Part shown: positions 44,856-51,770 of the stretch, one piece after another
Position numbering within the stretch: position 1 is the stretch's first letter
Layout of the letters: each line of letters starts with the position of its first letter
Assembly: GCF_008065375.1 (NCBI RefSeq)
Contig: NZ_VJYI01000039.1
Span: 1 to 58,547, forward strand
From: Nonomuraea sp. SYSU D8015
GTDB taxonomy: Bacteria > Actinomycetota > Actinomycetes > Streptosporangiales > Streptosporangiaceae
Length of the DNA: 58,547 nt
Direction: 5' to 3'
Notes under the pieces: generated by a model
Seen by the model: only the letters and a program-made list of their open reading frames with translations
Told to the model about the DNA's origin: nothing
Databases searched by the model: none
Made by a program: the position numbers and the translations under genes

Positions 44856-45660
44856 TTATGGCGGTCGTTGATGGCAGGTGGGGCAGCGACCGCTCCAGGT
44901 GGCTAACAGCACCTGGAGCATGTGCAAGATCTTGTAAAAGGTCAGGCCGCGCCAGCAGCTTTTTGGGCTGGTCAACCGCAGTTCAGTGAGGAACAGGTGG
45001 GCGGCTGAGACGAGGGTCACGTGGCGATGCCACCCGCTCCAGGAACGTCCCTCGAAGTGCGTCAGGCCCAGGCCGGTCTTGAGCTCGCGGTAGTCGTGCT
45101 CGATGCGCCAGCGGATCTTGGCCAGGCGGACCAGGTCCCGCAGCCGGATGCCGGCCGGCAGGGTGGACAGCCAGTAGTCGGTGGGCTCGGGCTCTCCGGG
45201 TGGCCATTCGGCCAGGAGCCAGCAGCCGGGCAGATGCCCATCACTGTTGCGGGGGATGTCGCTGTTGGCGGGCCGTACCCGACGGACCAGGAAGCGGGTG
45301 CGCAGTGTGGCGGCTGGGTTGCCCTTGCTCTGCTTGGTGCCCTGCCGCCAGCTCACCCGGCGCAGGCTGCTTCGTCCGGCGGCCAGGGCCAGCTCGCGCA
45401 GGCTGGAAGGCGCGCTGCGGTACTGACAGCCCGCGCTCGGTCAGGTCCAGCCGCAGCGCGGTCACATCGCCATAGCCGGAGTCGGCCACCACCATGCGGT
45501 GGTACCTGTCGCCAGGCGGCCAGTTCATCGAGCATCTCCAGGGCCTGCCAGTACACCGGGACAGCGGGGAAGGTGACCAACTGCCAGATCGCGGTCAGCG
45601 TGCACGCGGTCACCGATGCCTGCTCGGCCGCGTTGAACTGGCGGGGCCGAAATGTAGCTG
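44856..45660 (-). mobile_element. IS701-type transposase relic
   Basis: Read leftwards, transposase pieces appear in several frames: TAIWQLVTFPAVPVYWQALE, then RYHRMVVADSGYGDVTALRL with a DDE-type Asp, then SWRQGTKQSKGNPAATLRTR, then WRIEHDYRELKTGLGLTHFE with the Glu box, then RHVTLVSAAHLFLTELRL. The order matches IS701-family (IS4-like) transposases. Frameshifts near 45360 and 45530 and a missing N-terminal half mean it is dead. The 200 bases to its left (44657-44855) show no gene. Confidence 0.75.
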
Positions 45661-45724
45661 TCCTGTTCGTTTATTGTCAGGCCGGTACGCATGGAGAGCT
45701 CGCGGAGGCTCATGTTGAGTGTCC

Positions 45725-45883
45725 GGGCGCCACGTGCCCGGCTCGTCGGGCGTCCGGTACGAAGGCCACGGCCACATGCTCTACATCTACGGCAACAGCG
45801 GCTGCGTCACCGCCCACGTCAACCGTTATCTGACGACCCTGAGGCTCCCTCCGCCGGGCACCACCTGCCAGGCGGCGTGCTGA
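45725..45883 (+). pseudogene. TAP-like alpha/beta hydrolase, fragment B (right half of split gene)
   Basis: From about 45728 one frame reads RHVPGSSGVRYEGHGHMLYI, then YGNSGCVTAHVNRYLTTLRL, and stops at 45881. This is the C-terminus of TAP-like hydrolases, with the catalytic His in the EGHGH box and the conserved Cys near the end. In the family alignment it starts where fragment A at 35432-35566 stops. Both pieces end or begin at a shared TCCGGG. Joining at that hexamer leaves the frame off by one base, so either a small indel occurred or the halves come from paralogues. Confidence 0.6.
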
Positions 45884-45928
45884 CGACCGGCCACGCGTCC
45901 CGATTCGCCGGCTCGCGTGCCGAGCGGG

Positions 45929-46687
45929 TCAGCGGGCGGCGATGCGGCGGACCGCCTGGCGCACGACCTCCGCCTGGGCGGGGGCGAGCCCGTCGAGGAA
46001 GGGCTCCATCGTCTCCACGCTCCCGTCGGGCACGCCGGACCCGTCATCGCCCAGCAGGTGGCTCATGCTGTAGTCGGCCAGCATCGCGGCCAAGGGCGCG
46101 ATCCTGGGGTCGTCGGGCTCGGCGTCGGCGAGCTCGTCGAGCCTGCGGTAGAACTCGTGCCCGCGCGCCGTGACCTCGGGATCGGCGGCGAGCGCCTCCA
46201 GCATCGCGAACGCGTGTTCCCGCTCGGGCGCCGCCGCCACGCTGTCCATCAGCATCAGCATGTCGCGGTCCCACGCAGCCGCCTTCGACTCGGGCAGGTC
46301 CACCGCCTTCAGGAAGGCCAGCAGGTCGGGTGAGGCGGTGTCCTCCGGGCCGAGTGTCCCGGCCTCGGCCTGCCGCAGCACCTCGGCCAGGCGCCGGCGT
46401 CTGACCCGGAGCGCCTCCTCCTGCCTGGCCAGGTCGGCGTCGATCTCGGCCAGGATCTCCGGCAGCTCCTTGGAGCGGTCGTCGGCCATGACGTCACGCG
46501 CCTCTTCCAGGCTCAGGCCGAGTGCGACCAGGCGGCGGACGCGGGCCAGGGCGAGGGCGTCGCGCATGCCGTATTCGCGGTAGCCGTTGGCGCGGCGGCG
46601 CGGCTCGGGCAGCACGCCTTGCTGGTGGTAGTGGCGCACCGTCCGGGTCGACACCCCCAGCAGCGCGGCGAGCTCTCCGATCCGCAT
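45929..46687 (-). CDS. MerR-family regulator
   Basis: This is a 252-residue regulator. The MerR-type winged helix is MRIGELAALLGVSTRTVRHY then RRRANGYREYGMRDALALAR (1-50), followed by a dimerisation coiled coil at about 80-115 and a C-terminal effector domain with no recognised motif and no metal-binding cysteines. It is therefore more likely a drug- or ligand-sensing member. The ATG lies at the predicted transcription start, so the mRNA is probably leaderless. Upstream on the other strand are a small ORF and the tRNA array. Confidence 0.9.
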   Translation of the reverse strand: MRIGELAALLGVSTRTVRHYHQQGVLPEPRRRANGYREYGMRDALALARVRRLVALGLSLEEARDVMADDRSKELPEILAEIDADLARQEEALRVRRRRLAEVLRQAEAGTLGPEDTASPDLLAFLKAVDLPESKAAAWDRDMLMLMDSVAAAPEREHAFAMLEALAADPEVTARGHEFYRRLDELADAEPDDPRIAPLAAMLADYSMSHLLGDDGSGVPDGSVETMEPFLDGLAPAQAEVVRQAVRRIAAR

Positions 46688-46693
46688 GCCCCA

Positions 46694-46723
46694 GTAAAAG
46701 CATCCCTGTGCTGTGAACGTCAA
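46694..46723 (-). promoter_or_regulatory. MerR promoter with long spacer, leaderless
   Basis: Reading leftwards, TTGACG (46723-46718), an 18-base spacer and TTTTAC (46699-46694) end seven bases before the ATG. The overlong spacer is the hallmark of MerR-controlled promoters, and the spacing to the ATG implies transcription starts at the start codon. Confidence 0.6.
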
Positions 46724-46830
46724 ATCGGGGGAGGGGAGGCGCCGGGCCGGAAATAAATCAGTGGCATTCCCATGACGCCCCCGATTACCGTGGTTCACGT
46801 CGCACACCGAAACGTCAGGAAAGGCCGGTC

Positions 46831-46926
46831 ATGCGCTACGCAGCCACCACACTCGAGCAGGAACGGCACCTCTTCCGCCGCACCGGTGTGTACGGCTGCG
46901 CGCTCATCGGGCCGGCTTCGGGGTAA
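46831..46926 (+). CDS. 31-residue ORF ahead of the tRNA array
   Basis: A short frame starts at an ATG preceded by AGGAAAGG at good distance and ends at 46926. The peptide begins MRYAATTLEQERHLF and ends ALIGPASG; it has no known motif. A strong hairpin follows 19 bases after the stop and the first tRNA starts 78 bases after the stop. It could be a leader peptide, a tiny gene under the MerR-facing promoter region, or chance. The ribosome site argues for translation. Confidence 0.4.
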   Translation: MRYAATTLEQERHLFRRTGVYGCALIGPASG

Positions 46927-46945
46927 TCCTCGCGGAGGAGGATCC

Positions 46946-46978
46946 GGAGGCCGCCAGGGACGCACCCGGGCGGCCTCC
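46946..46978 (+). terminator. Hairpin between small ORF and tRNA array
   Basis: GGAGGCCGCC (46946-46955) and GGCGGCCTCC (46969-46978) form a perfect ten-bp stem with a 13-base loop. It looks like a terminator for the small ORF, or an attenuator or processing signal in the leader of the tRNA transcript. Confidence 0.65.
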
Positions 46979-47004
46979 GTCGTTTCCGCGGGCAAACAAT
47001 TCTT

Positions 47005-47075
47005 GGGCTGATGGTGAAAAGGCATCACACCTGCCTTGCAAGCAGGAGTTCGGGTTTCGAGATCCCGTCGGTCCA
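47005..47075 (+). tRNA. tRNA-Ala(TGC), array member 1
   Basis: The acceptor GGGCTGA pairs with TCGGTCC and contains the G3-U70 wobble pair, the main alanine identity element. Anticodon stem CCTGC/GCAGG holds loop CTTGCAA, so the anticodon is TGC (codon GCA). The D arm is unusual, lacking the normal TAGCTCAG sequence, and the T stem has one mismatch. No CCA is encoded. Confidence 0.75.
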
Positions 47076-47076
47076 C

Positions 47077-47148
47077 GCCGCAGAGGCCGAACTGGTAAGG
47101 CAGCTGGCTTCCAACCAGCAGGACGGGGTTCGAGTCCCCGCTGCGGCT
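47077..47148 (+). tRNA. tRNA-Gly(TCC), array member 2
   Basis: The acceptor is GCCGCAG/CTGCGGC. Anticodon stem GCTGG/CCAGC holds loop CTTCCAA, giving anticodon TCC (codons GGA and GGG). It has G1-C72, C2-G71 and U73, which together with C35-C36 are the bacterial glycine identity elements. It begins one base after the end of the preceding tRNA. Confidence 0.75.
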
Positions 47149-47155
47149 CGTCAGA

Positions 47156-47228
47156 GCGTCCGTGGCCCAATGGCAGAGGCACCGGTCTAAGGAACCGGAC
47201 GGTGCGGGTTCGAATCCCGCCGGACGTA
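47156..47228 (+). tRNA. tRNA with AAG anticodon (Leu?), array member 3, short variable arm
   Basis: The acceptor GCGTCCG/CGGACGT has a G-U first pair. Anticodon stem CCGGT/ACCGG holds loop CTAAGGA, so the anticodon is AAG (codon CTT, Leu). The discriminator is A, as leucine requires, but the variable arm is only five bases, whereas bacterial tRNA-Leu is a class II tRNA with a long arm. A34 is also rare in bacteria outside tRNA-Arg. Charging specificity is therefore uncertain. Confidence 0.7.
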
Positions 47229-47232
47229 CTGA

Positions 47233-47306
47233 GCCGCCGTAGACGAAAGGAAAAGTCACCAGACTTTCAATCTGGAAATCTGCGGGTTCGAGTCCCGTCG
47301 GCGGTA
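47233..47306 (+). tRNA. tRNA-Glu(TTC), array member 4
   Basis: The acceptor is GCCGCCG/CGGCGGT with a G-U first pair. Anticodon stem CCAGA/TCTGG holds loop CTTTCAA, giving anticodon TTC (codons GAA and GAG). The T arm is GCGGGTTCGAGTCCCGT. The D arm, ACGAAAGGAAAAGT, is atypical. Four bases separate it from the preceding tRNA. Confidence 0.75.
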
Positions 47307-47314
47307 CGCAGCAC

Positions 47315-47389
47315 GGCCTCATAGCTCAATGGAGAGAGCGCCGGCCTACGAAGCCGGGTCCGTTGCAGGTTCGAATCCTGCTGGGGCCA
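47315..47389 (+). tRNA. tRNA-Arg(ACG), array member 5
   Basis: The acceptor is GGCCTCA/TGGGGCC. The standard TAGCTCAATGGAGAGAGC D arm is followed by anticodon stem CCGGC/GCCGG with loop CTACGAA, so the anticodon is ACG, read as ICG after deamination (codons CGT, CGC and CGA). The T arm is GCAGGTTCGAATCCTGC. This is the most normal-looking member of the array. Confidence 0.85.
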
Positions 47390-47405
47390 CCGACAATTCA
47401 ATATC

Positions 47406-47480
47406 CGGCCTGTAGCTCAGAATGGTCAGAGCACCGGTCTCACACACCGGGCGTCGCAGGTTCGATTCCTGCCGGGCCGA
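47406..47480 (+). tRNA. tRNA-Val(CAC), array member 6
   Basis: The acceptor is CGGCCTG/CGGGCCG, starting with C instead of the usual G. The D arm TAGCTCAGAATGGTCAGAGC is normal. Anticodon stem CCGGT/ACCGG with loop CTCACAC gives anticodon CAC (codon GTG). The T arm is GCAGGTTCGATTCCTGC and the discriminator is A, as for valine. Confidence 0.8.
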
Positions 47481-47492
47481 CGATTGCTCAAG

Positions 47493-47573
47493 GCGCGAGC
47501 TGGGCACCTGGAGAGCCCACCCGGCTGTAAACCGGACGCTTCGGCTGTGGCGGTTCGACTCCGTCCTCGCGCA
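47493..47573 (+). tRNA. tRNA-Tyr(GTA), array member 7
   Basis: The acceptor is GCGCGAG/CTCGCGC. Anticodon loop CTGTAAA gives GTA (codons TAC and TAT), on a stem with one mismatch. A long variable arm (around CGCTTCGGCTGTGG) is present, as expected of class II tRNA-Tyr in bacteria. The T arm GCGGTTCGACTCCGT has a weaker stem. It is the last member; no tRNA is seen in the 100 bases that follow. Confidence 0.75.
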
Positions 47574-47679
47574 CGTTCCGCGCGGCCATCGTGGGGGGTC
47601 GAGGCGGGCTTGGCGCAGTTCGCCGGTGCGGGGGTCGAGGAGGAACTGAGCAGCAATTAGCGGTGGCGAATGCGGGCTG

Positions 47680-48133
47680 TCACTGGCCGCGGAGGTCGTC
47701 GATGGAGGGCGGTGGCGGAGGGGATCCGGGGGCAGTGGCGTGCGCCGGGACGGCCCCGCCGAGGTGGCCGTCGGCGATCTCGATCCAGGTGGGCAGCCAC
47801 CTGACCGCGATCCAGAGCAGGGACCGGGCCGCGAGCGCGCGGGTGGCGCCGCCCTCCGGCGCGACCACGCCGCCGAGGGCGGGACCCACCTGGATCCTGA
47901 CGGTGCCGTGCAGGTCGGTGAACGTCCGGGCCCACGCCAAGTTGCGGCGGAGCAGGGAGGCCAGAGCCGGCGCCGACACGCCGGGCCCGGGCCGGTCGAG
48001 GTTGTCCAGACAGGCCGTGGGGGTCGGCCTCGGCCCGGGCGAGCAGGTCGCGCTGGGCCGGGGGTGTGCAGACCACGTAGGCCCTCGGGGAGGATCGATC
48101 GGACTTGGGCGCTACGCCGAAGGGGGCTTGCAT
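47680..48133 (-). pseudogene. Hypothetical protein gene, probably frameshifted
   Basis: Reading leftwards, a coding-like frame from the ATG at 48133 (MQAPFGVAPKSDRSSPRAYV, then PPAQRDLLARAEADP) changes frame near a C-run at about 48027. It continues as CLDNLDRPGPGVSAPALASL, RRNLAWARTFTDLHGTVRIQ and SLLWIAVRWLPTWIEIADGH to the stop at 47680. One extra C accounts for the shift. I recognise no family. A shorter gene starting from the GTG near 47979 (99 residues) is an alternative. No clear ribosome site supports either start. Confidence 0.4.
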
Positions 48134-48344
48134 TGGTAGCTGGGTACAGCTCCCACGGACGCGCTCATCGCCAGGGGCGTCACTCGCACCGACCTGGGCC
48201 GGCCCGTGGAGGCCGAATGGGTGTGCCATCCCACGGAAGCGGGCGAGCACCGCGTTCGGCGGCGGCACCGTGACATGAGGCTGGACCGTCGATGCGTTGC
48301 CGCGTGCGCCTCGATCTGTCGGCCCTCTGCGCCAGGATGGCCCC

Positions 48345-49538
48345 ATGCGCTCGGTAACCGATGAGGAGCGCCGCGCCCGGTTGGGCGTGCGGCACGCTCT
48401 CGCACCCACGGCCAAAGCGGCCTCTCCCGAGGAGGCCGCCCGCGCGGTGGTGTGTCTGCACGCCACCGACCCGCCGAGCGTGCACCTGTCCTGCTGGGCA
48501 CGGGTCGACGCGCTCGACATCGACGACGTCGAACGGGCGTTCCACGACACACGCTCCCTCATTCGACAGCAGTCGATGCGAGAGACCCTGTTCGTGTTCC
48601 CCCGCGATCTTGTGCCGGCGGTGTGGGGAAGTGCCTCGGCCCGGGTGGCCGCGGCCCATCGCAAACGACTGGTCAGGGACCTCCAACGCTGGGGGCCGGC
48701 CGGTGAGGGGCAGGGAGCCGCATGGCTCGCGACTGCGGAAGAGGCGGTGCTGGCATGCCTGGCCGACGGCGTGCCGCGGACGTCGAAGCGGGTACGCGAG
48801 GAAGTGCCCGAGGCCGCCGGTTTCATCGAGCAGGCTCCGGACAAGCCCTGGGGAGGACGGATCGCGATCGCTCCGCGAGTGCTCACCCAGCTGAGCCTGG
48901 ACGGCGCGGTGTCGCGCGCGGCCAACGCTGGAGCCTGGTACACGAGCCGCCCGACATGGACGACGACACAGGCGTGGTGGGGGGACGAGGTGCCCGAGGC
49001 GCTTGCGGCGCGGCAGGGCTATGCCGAGTTAGTGTCCCGGTGGCTGTGGTCCTACGGCCCCGGCACCGTCGACGACCTCGCTTGGTGGCTCGGCGCCACC
49101 AAGTCCGCAGTCCGCACCGCGCTGGACGACATCGGCGCGCAGCGGGTGTCCCTGGAGGACGGCTCGGTCGGGTGGCTGCGCGCGGACGACCTCGCCCCGG
49201 TCGTCGCCGCCGAGCCGTGGGTCGCGCTCCTGCCGTTGCTCGATCCGACCGTGATGGGCTGGAAGGCACGCGCCTTCTACCTCGGTGCGCACGCACCCCA
49301 GTTGTTCGACAGTGCCGGCAACGCCGGGACCACCGCCTGGGTCGACGGACGCGTCGTCGGCGCATGGGTGCAGGATCCCGGCGGTGTGGTCGAGCTGCGC
49401 CTGCTTGATGACGATGTCTCCCCGCAGGCCCGCGAGGCGTTGGCGGCCGAAGCGCGGCGGCTCAGTGCGTGGCTCGACGGCCAGCGGGTGTTCACCGTCT
49501 ACCCCTCACCGGCCGTGCAGCCCGGCGCCGGGCGTTGA
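48345..49538 (+). CDS. AlkZ/YcaQ-like winged-helix DNA glycosylase family protein
   Basis: This is a 397-residue protein of the HTH_42 family, whose characterised members (Streptomyces AlkZ and E. coli YcaQ) remove bulky or crosslinking alkyl lesions from DNA. Typical blocks are LHATDPPSVHLSCWARV near 44-60, SLIRQQSMRETLFVFPRDL, the tandem winged helices and a C-terminal WVALLPLLDPTVMGWKAR box. AlkZ uses a QxQ motif where this protein reads HATD, so it belongs to the broader, untested branch. The ATG at 48345 has AGGATGG upstream. It may protect against an alkylating product. Confidence 0.75.
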   Translation: MRSVTDEERRARLGVRHALAPTAKAASPEEAARAVVCLHATDPPSVHLSCWARVDALDIDDVERAFHDTRSLIRQQSMRETLFVFPRDLVPAVWGSASARVAAAHRKRLVRDLQRWGPAGEGQGAAWLATAEEAVLACLADGVPRTSKRVREEVPEAAGFIEQAPDKPWGGRIAIAPRVLTQLSLDGAVSRAANAGAWYTSRPTWTTTQAWWGDEVPEALAARQGYAELVSRWLWSYGPGTVDDLAWWLGATKSAVRTALDDIGAQRVSLEDGSVGWLRADDLAPVVAAEPWVALLPLLDPTVMGWKARAFYLGAHAPQLFDSAGNAGTTAWVDGRVVGAWVQDPGGVVELRLLDDDVSPQAREALAAEARRLSAWLDGQRVFTVYPSPAVQPGAGR

Positions 49539-49660
49539 CGCACAGGGGCCGCGGGTGGGCCGGGGGCCTGGGGCGGTGCGTGTTTCCTCCGTGTCCGCTG
49601 CTCCGTGTCCGCTGCTCCGGGCACCGCCCGATTCTGCGCCCCTGAATACCGTTGCGCGGG

Positions 49661-50547
49661 TCACGAGGGCTCTTGGGTACCGGCGGTGAGGCGTCGTCCC
49701 CAGGCGCGCATGTAGGCGATGGCTCCCGGTGGGCCGTGGACCACGACGGGGGCCTCGAGCGCTCCAATGCAGAAGGTGGCCCAGTCCAGGGAGTCGGTGG
49801 CGATCTCCACCCGGCACGAGGTGTCGTCGATGGGTTCCACCGTCCCGTAGTGCGCGATCTCCTCCCGCACCCGTTCGGCGGGGGCCCCGACCGTGGCGCG
49901 GACGGGATACCTGGCGGGCATCGGCCTGATCCGGGCGCGCACGTACTCGACGGGATCGTCGGCGGGCAGGGGGCGGGGAGCGAACGTCGTGCCGGTGCGG
50001 CTCGCATCACCGATGCGGTCGACGCGGAAGGTGCGCCAGTCGGCCCGGTCGAGGTCCCAGGCGATGAGGTACAGGCGGTTCTCGACGCGGACGATGTGGT
50101 GCGGGTGGACTGTCCTGGCCGCGGTCTGACCGGTGCGGGTGCGGTAAGCGAACTTCACCGTCTCGGTGTCGCGGCAGGCCAGGGCGAGGGTCGTCAACGA
50201 GGCGACATCGGTGATGTCGACGCGTGCCTCGGGGTTTCGCGCCGGGACGGCAACGGCGCGGAGGCTGTCGATGCGGCGTCGGATCCGCACGGGAAGCACC
50301 TGGACGATCTTGGCCATGGCGCTCAGCGCGGCGTCGGCTGACGTCGGGAAAGGGCCGGAGGTGATCTCTTGAAGCCCCATGACGATGGCGGCGGCCTCGT
50401 CCTCGCTGAGTACCAGGGGCGGGAGCGAGGCGCCGGGGCTGAGTTGGTAGCCGCCGCCGGTGCCCCGTGTGGCGGTGATCGGATACCCGAGCTCCTGGAG
50501 GCTGTCGATGTCGCGGCGGAGCGTGCGCTGGCTGACGCGGGCATCGA
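49661..50547 (-). pseudogene. WYL-domain (YafY-type) regulator lacking its start
   Basis: The frame reads VSQRTLRRDIDSLQELGYPI (second half of a DeoR-like HTH), TRGTGGGYQLSPGASLPPLV, and a WYL domain with HPHHIVRVENRLYLIAWDLD and WRTFRVDRI, ending in a normal C-terminus at 49661. The first helix and start codon (about 20-25 residues) are gone; homology stops near 50547, where ABC transporter sequence begins in the opposite direction. A TTG at 50569 could in theory initiate, but half of the HTH would be replaced. Probably dead. Confidence 0.65.
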
Positions 50548-51059
50548 CCTCTCCGTGGCGCACGGGCAAACGGTCGCCGTTCTCGGCCCAACGGCGCGGG
50601 CAAGAGCACGCTCATGCGGATGCTCTCGACGCTGCTCCCACCCACGGGCGGCGCCGCGCGCGTCGCCGGCTTCGACGTACGGACCCAGGCTCCGCTGGTG
50701 CGCGAGCGCATCGGCTACGTCGGCCAGGGCAACGGCGCCGGGCACACCCAACGGGCCCTGGACGAGGTCGTGACCCAGGGCCGCATCTACGGCCTCGACC
50801 GGGCCGCGGCCCGCGCCCGAGCCGCCGAACTGCTCTCGGCGCTCGGTCCGGAACAGTTGGCGCGCCGCAAGACGCAGGCGATGAGCGGTGGCCAGCGACG
50901 GCGCCTCGACCTGGCGATCGGGCTGGCGCACCTCCCAGCGTTGATGTTCCTGGACGAGCCGACGACGGGCCTCGACCCGCAGAACCGCAACAACCTCTGG
51001 GACCACATCATCGGGATCGGCGCCGCAGCGACATGACCGTCGTCTTCAGCACCGTGCAC
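50548..51059 (+). pseudogene. ABC transporter ATP-binding protein (DrrA-like), truncated and frameshifted
   Basis: Readable pieces are DLSVAHGQTVAVLGP, then in another frame STLMRMLSTLLPPTGGAARV, GYVGQGNGAGHTQRALDEVV, signature AMSGGQRRRLDLAIGLAHLP and Walker B LMFLDEPTTGLDPQNR. The Walker A codons contain a one-base loss (GGCCCAACGG where GGCCCCAACGG would read GPNG), so the nucleotide loop is broken. The 5' end is cut at the WYL junction. The 3' end has a frame change before TVVFSTVH and is then fused to the permease remnant. Confidence 0.8.
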
Positions 51060-51300
51060 CAGACGGTCCTTCCCGCTGATGATCCTCTCCGGGATGCTGC
51101 TCCCCCTCGATGAGGGGCCGCAGTGGATCCGCGTCCTCGCGCAGTTCAACCCCCTCACCCACGTCGTCGAGGCCGAACGCGACCTCTTCGCCGGACAGAT
51201 CGCGACCCCCGACGTCGGCTACGGATTCCTCGCCGCCGGCACGACCGCCGTCCTCGGCTTCGTCCTCGGGCTTCGCGCCCTGCACGCCAGCACCGACTGA
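51060..51300 (+). pseudogene. ABC-2 type permease, C-terminal remnant
   Basis: The last 75 or so residues of a drug-export permease remain: MILSGMLLPLDEGPQWIRVL, QFNPLTHVVEAERDLFAGQI and a final hydrophobic helix before the stop at 51298. About 180 residues of the permease start and the end of the ATPase are missing, so one deletion removed the junction of the two genes. In DrrAB-type operons these two genes are adjacent, which agrees with this. Confidence 0.7.
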
Positions 51301-51328
51301 CAACACCCGCACGAAGGGACCCACGAAC

Positions 51329-51770
51329 ATGCGCATCCTCGTCACCGGAGCGACCGGCCAGGTCGGGCGGCACCTCGTCGCGCAACTCCACGAAGCCGGA
51401 CACCACGTCCGCGCACTCTCCCGCACCCCCGCCAAAGCCGACCTCCCGACCGGTGTCGAGGTGGTGGCGGGCGACCTCACCGATGCCGCCACGCTCGGAG
51501 CAGCCTTCGAAGGGGTCGACGCGATCCACCTGATCACCTTTGGCGGCGACCACGACCTGACCAACGGCCCCGAGATCATCGACCTCGCCGCACGCCACGG
51601 CATCACTCGGGCCACAGTCCTCAGCGGCTGGTCGCCCACCAGCATCGAAAGCGCCCTGGAGTCCAGTGCGATCCGCTGGACCCTGCTGCAGCCGGCGGAG
51701 TTCATGTGCAACGCTCTCGAATGGGCCGATGAGATCCGCTCCCAGGGCACCGCGTCCATGCTCGCCACCT
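51329..51770 (+). pseudogene. NmrA-type NAD(P)-binding protein, 3'-truncated
   Basis: A good start, MRILVTGATGQVGRHLVAQL, with the dinucleotide loop is followed by GVEVVAGDLTDAATLGAAFE and IRWTLLQPAEFMCNALEWAD. Homology ends at about residue 147, half the usual length, where the sequence enters a Tn3 transposase relic on the opposite strand. The frame stays open for another 190 codons of unrelated sequence, so a chimeric product is possible but unlikely to work. It starts 29 bases after the permease remnant. Confidence 0.7.

Noticed and set aside
47005..47573. CRISPR array
   Set aside because: The repeated units are similar only in T-arm and anticodon-stem features and fold as tRNAs; no identical direct repeats with regular spacers are present. 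I saw no CRISPR array anywhere in the window.
47590..47660. A shared phrase CAGxTCCTCCTCGACCCCCG near 47640 (minus strand) and 52142 (plus strand)
   Set aside because: It is only about 20 bases, encodes a common Leu-Leu-Asp-Pro string and lies in opposite orientation relative to the tRNA sequences. I could not make a consistent att-site or repeat out of it.
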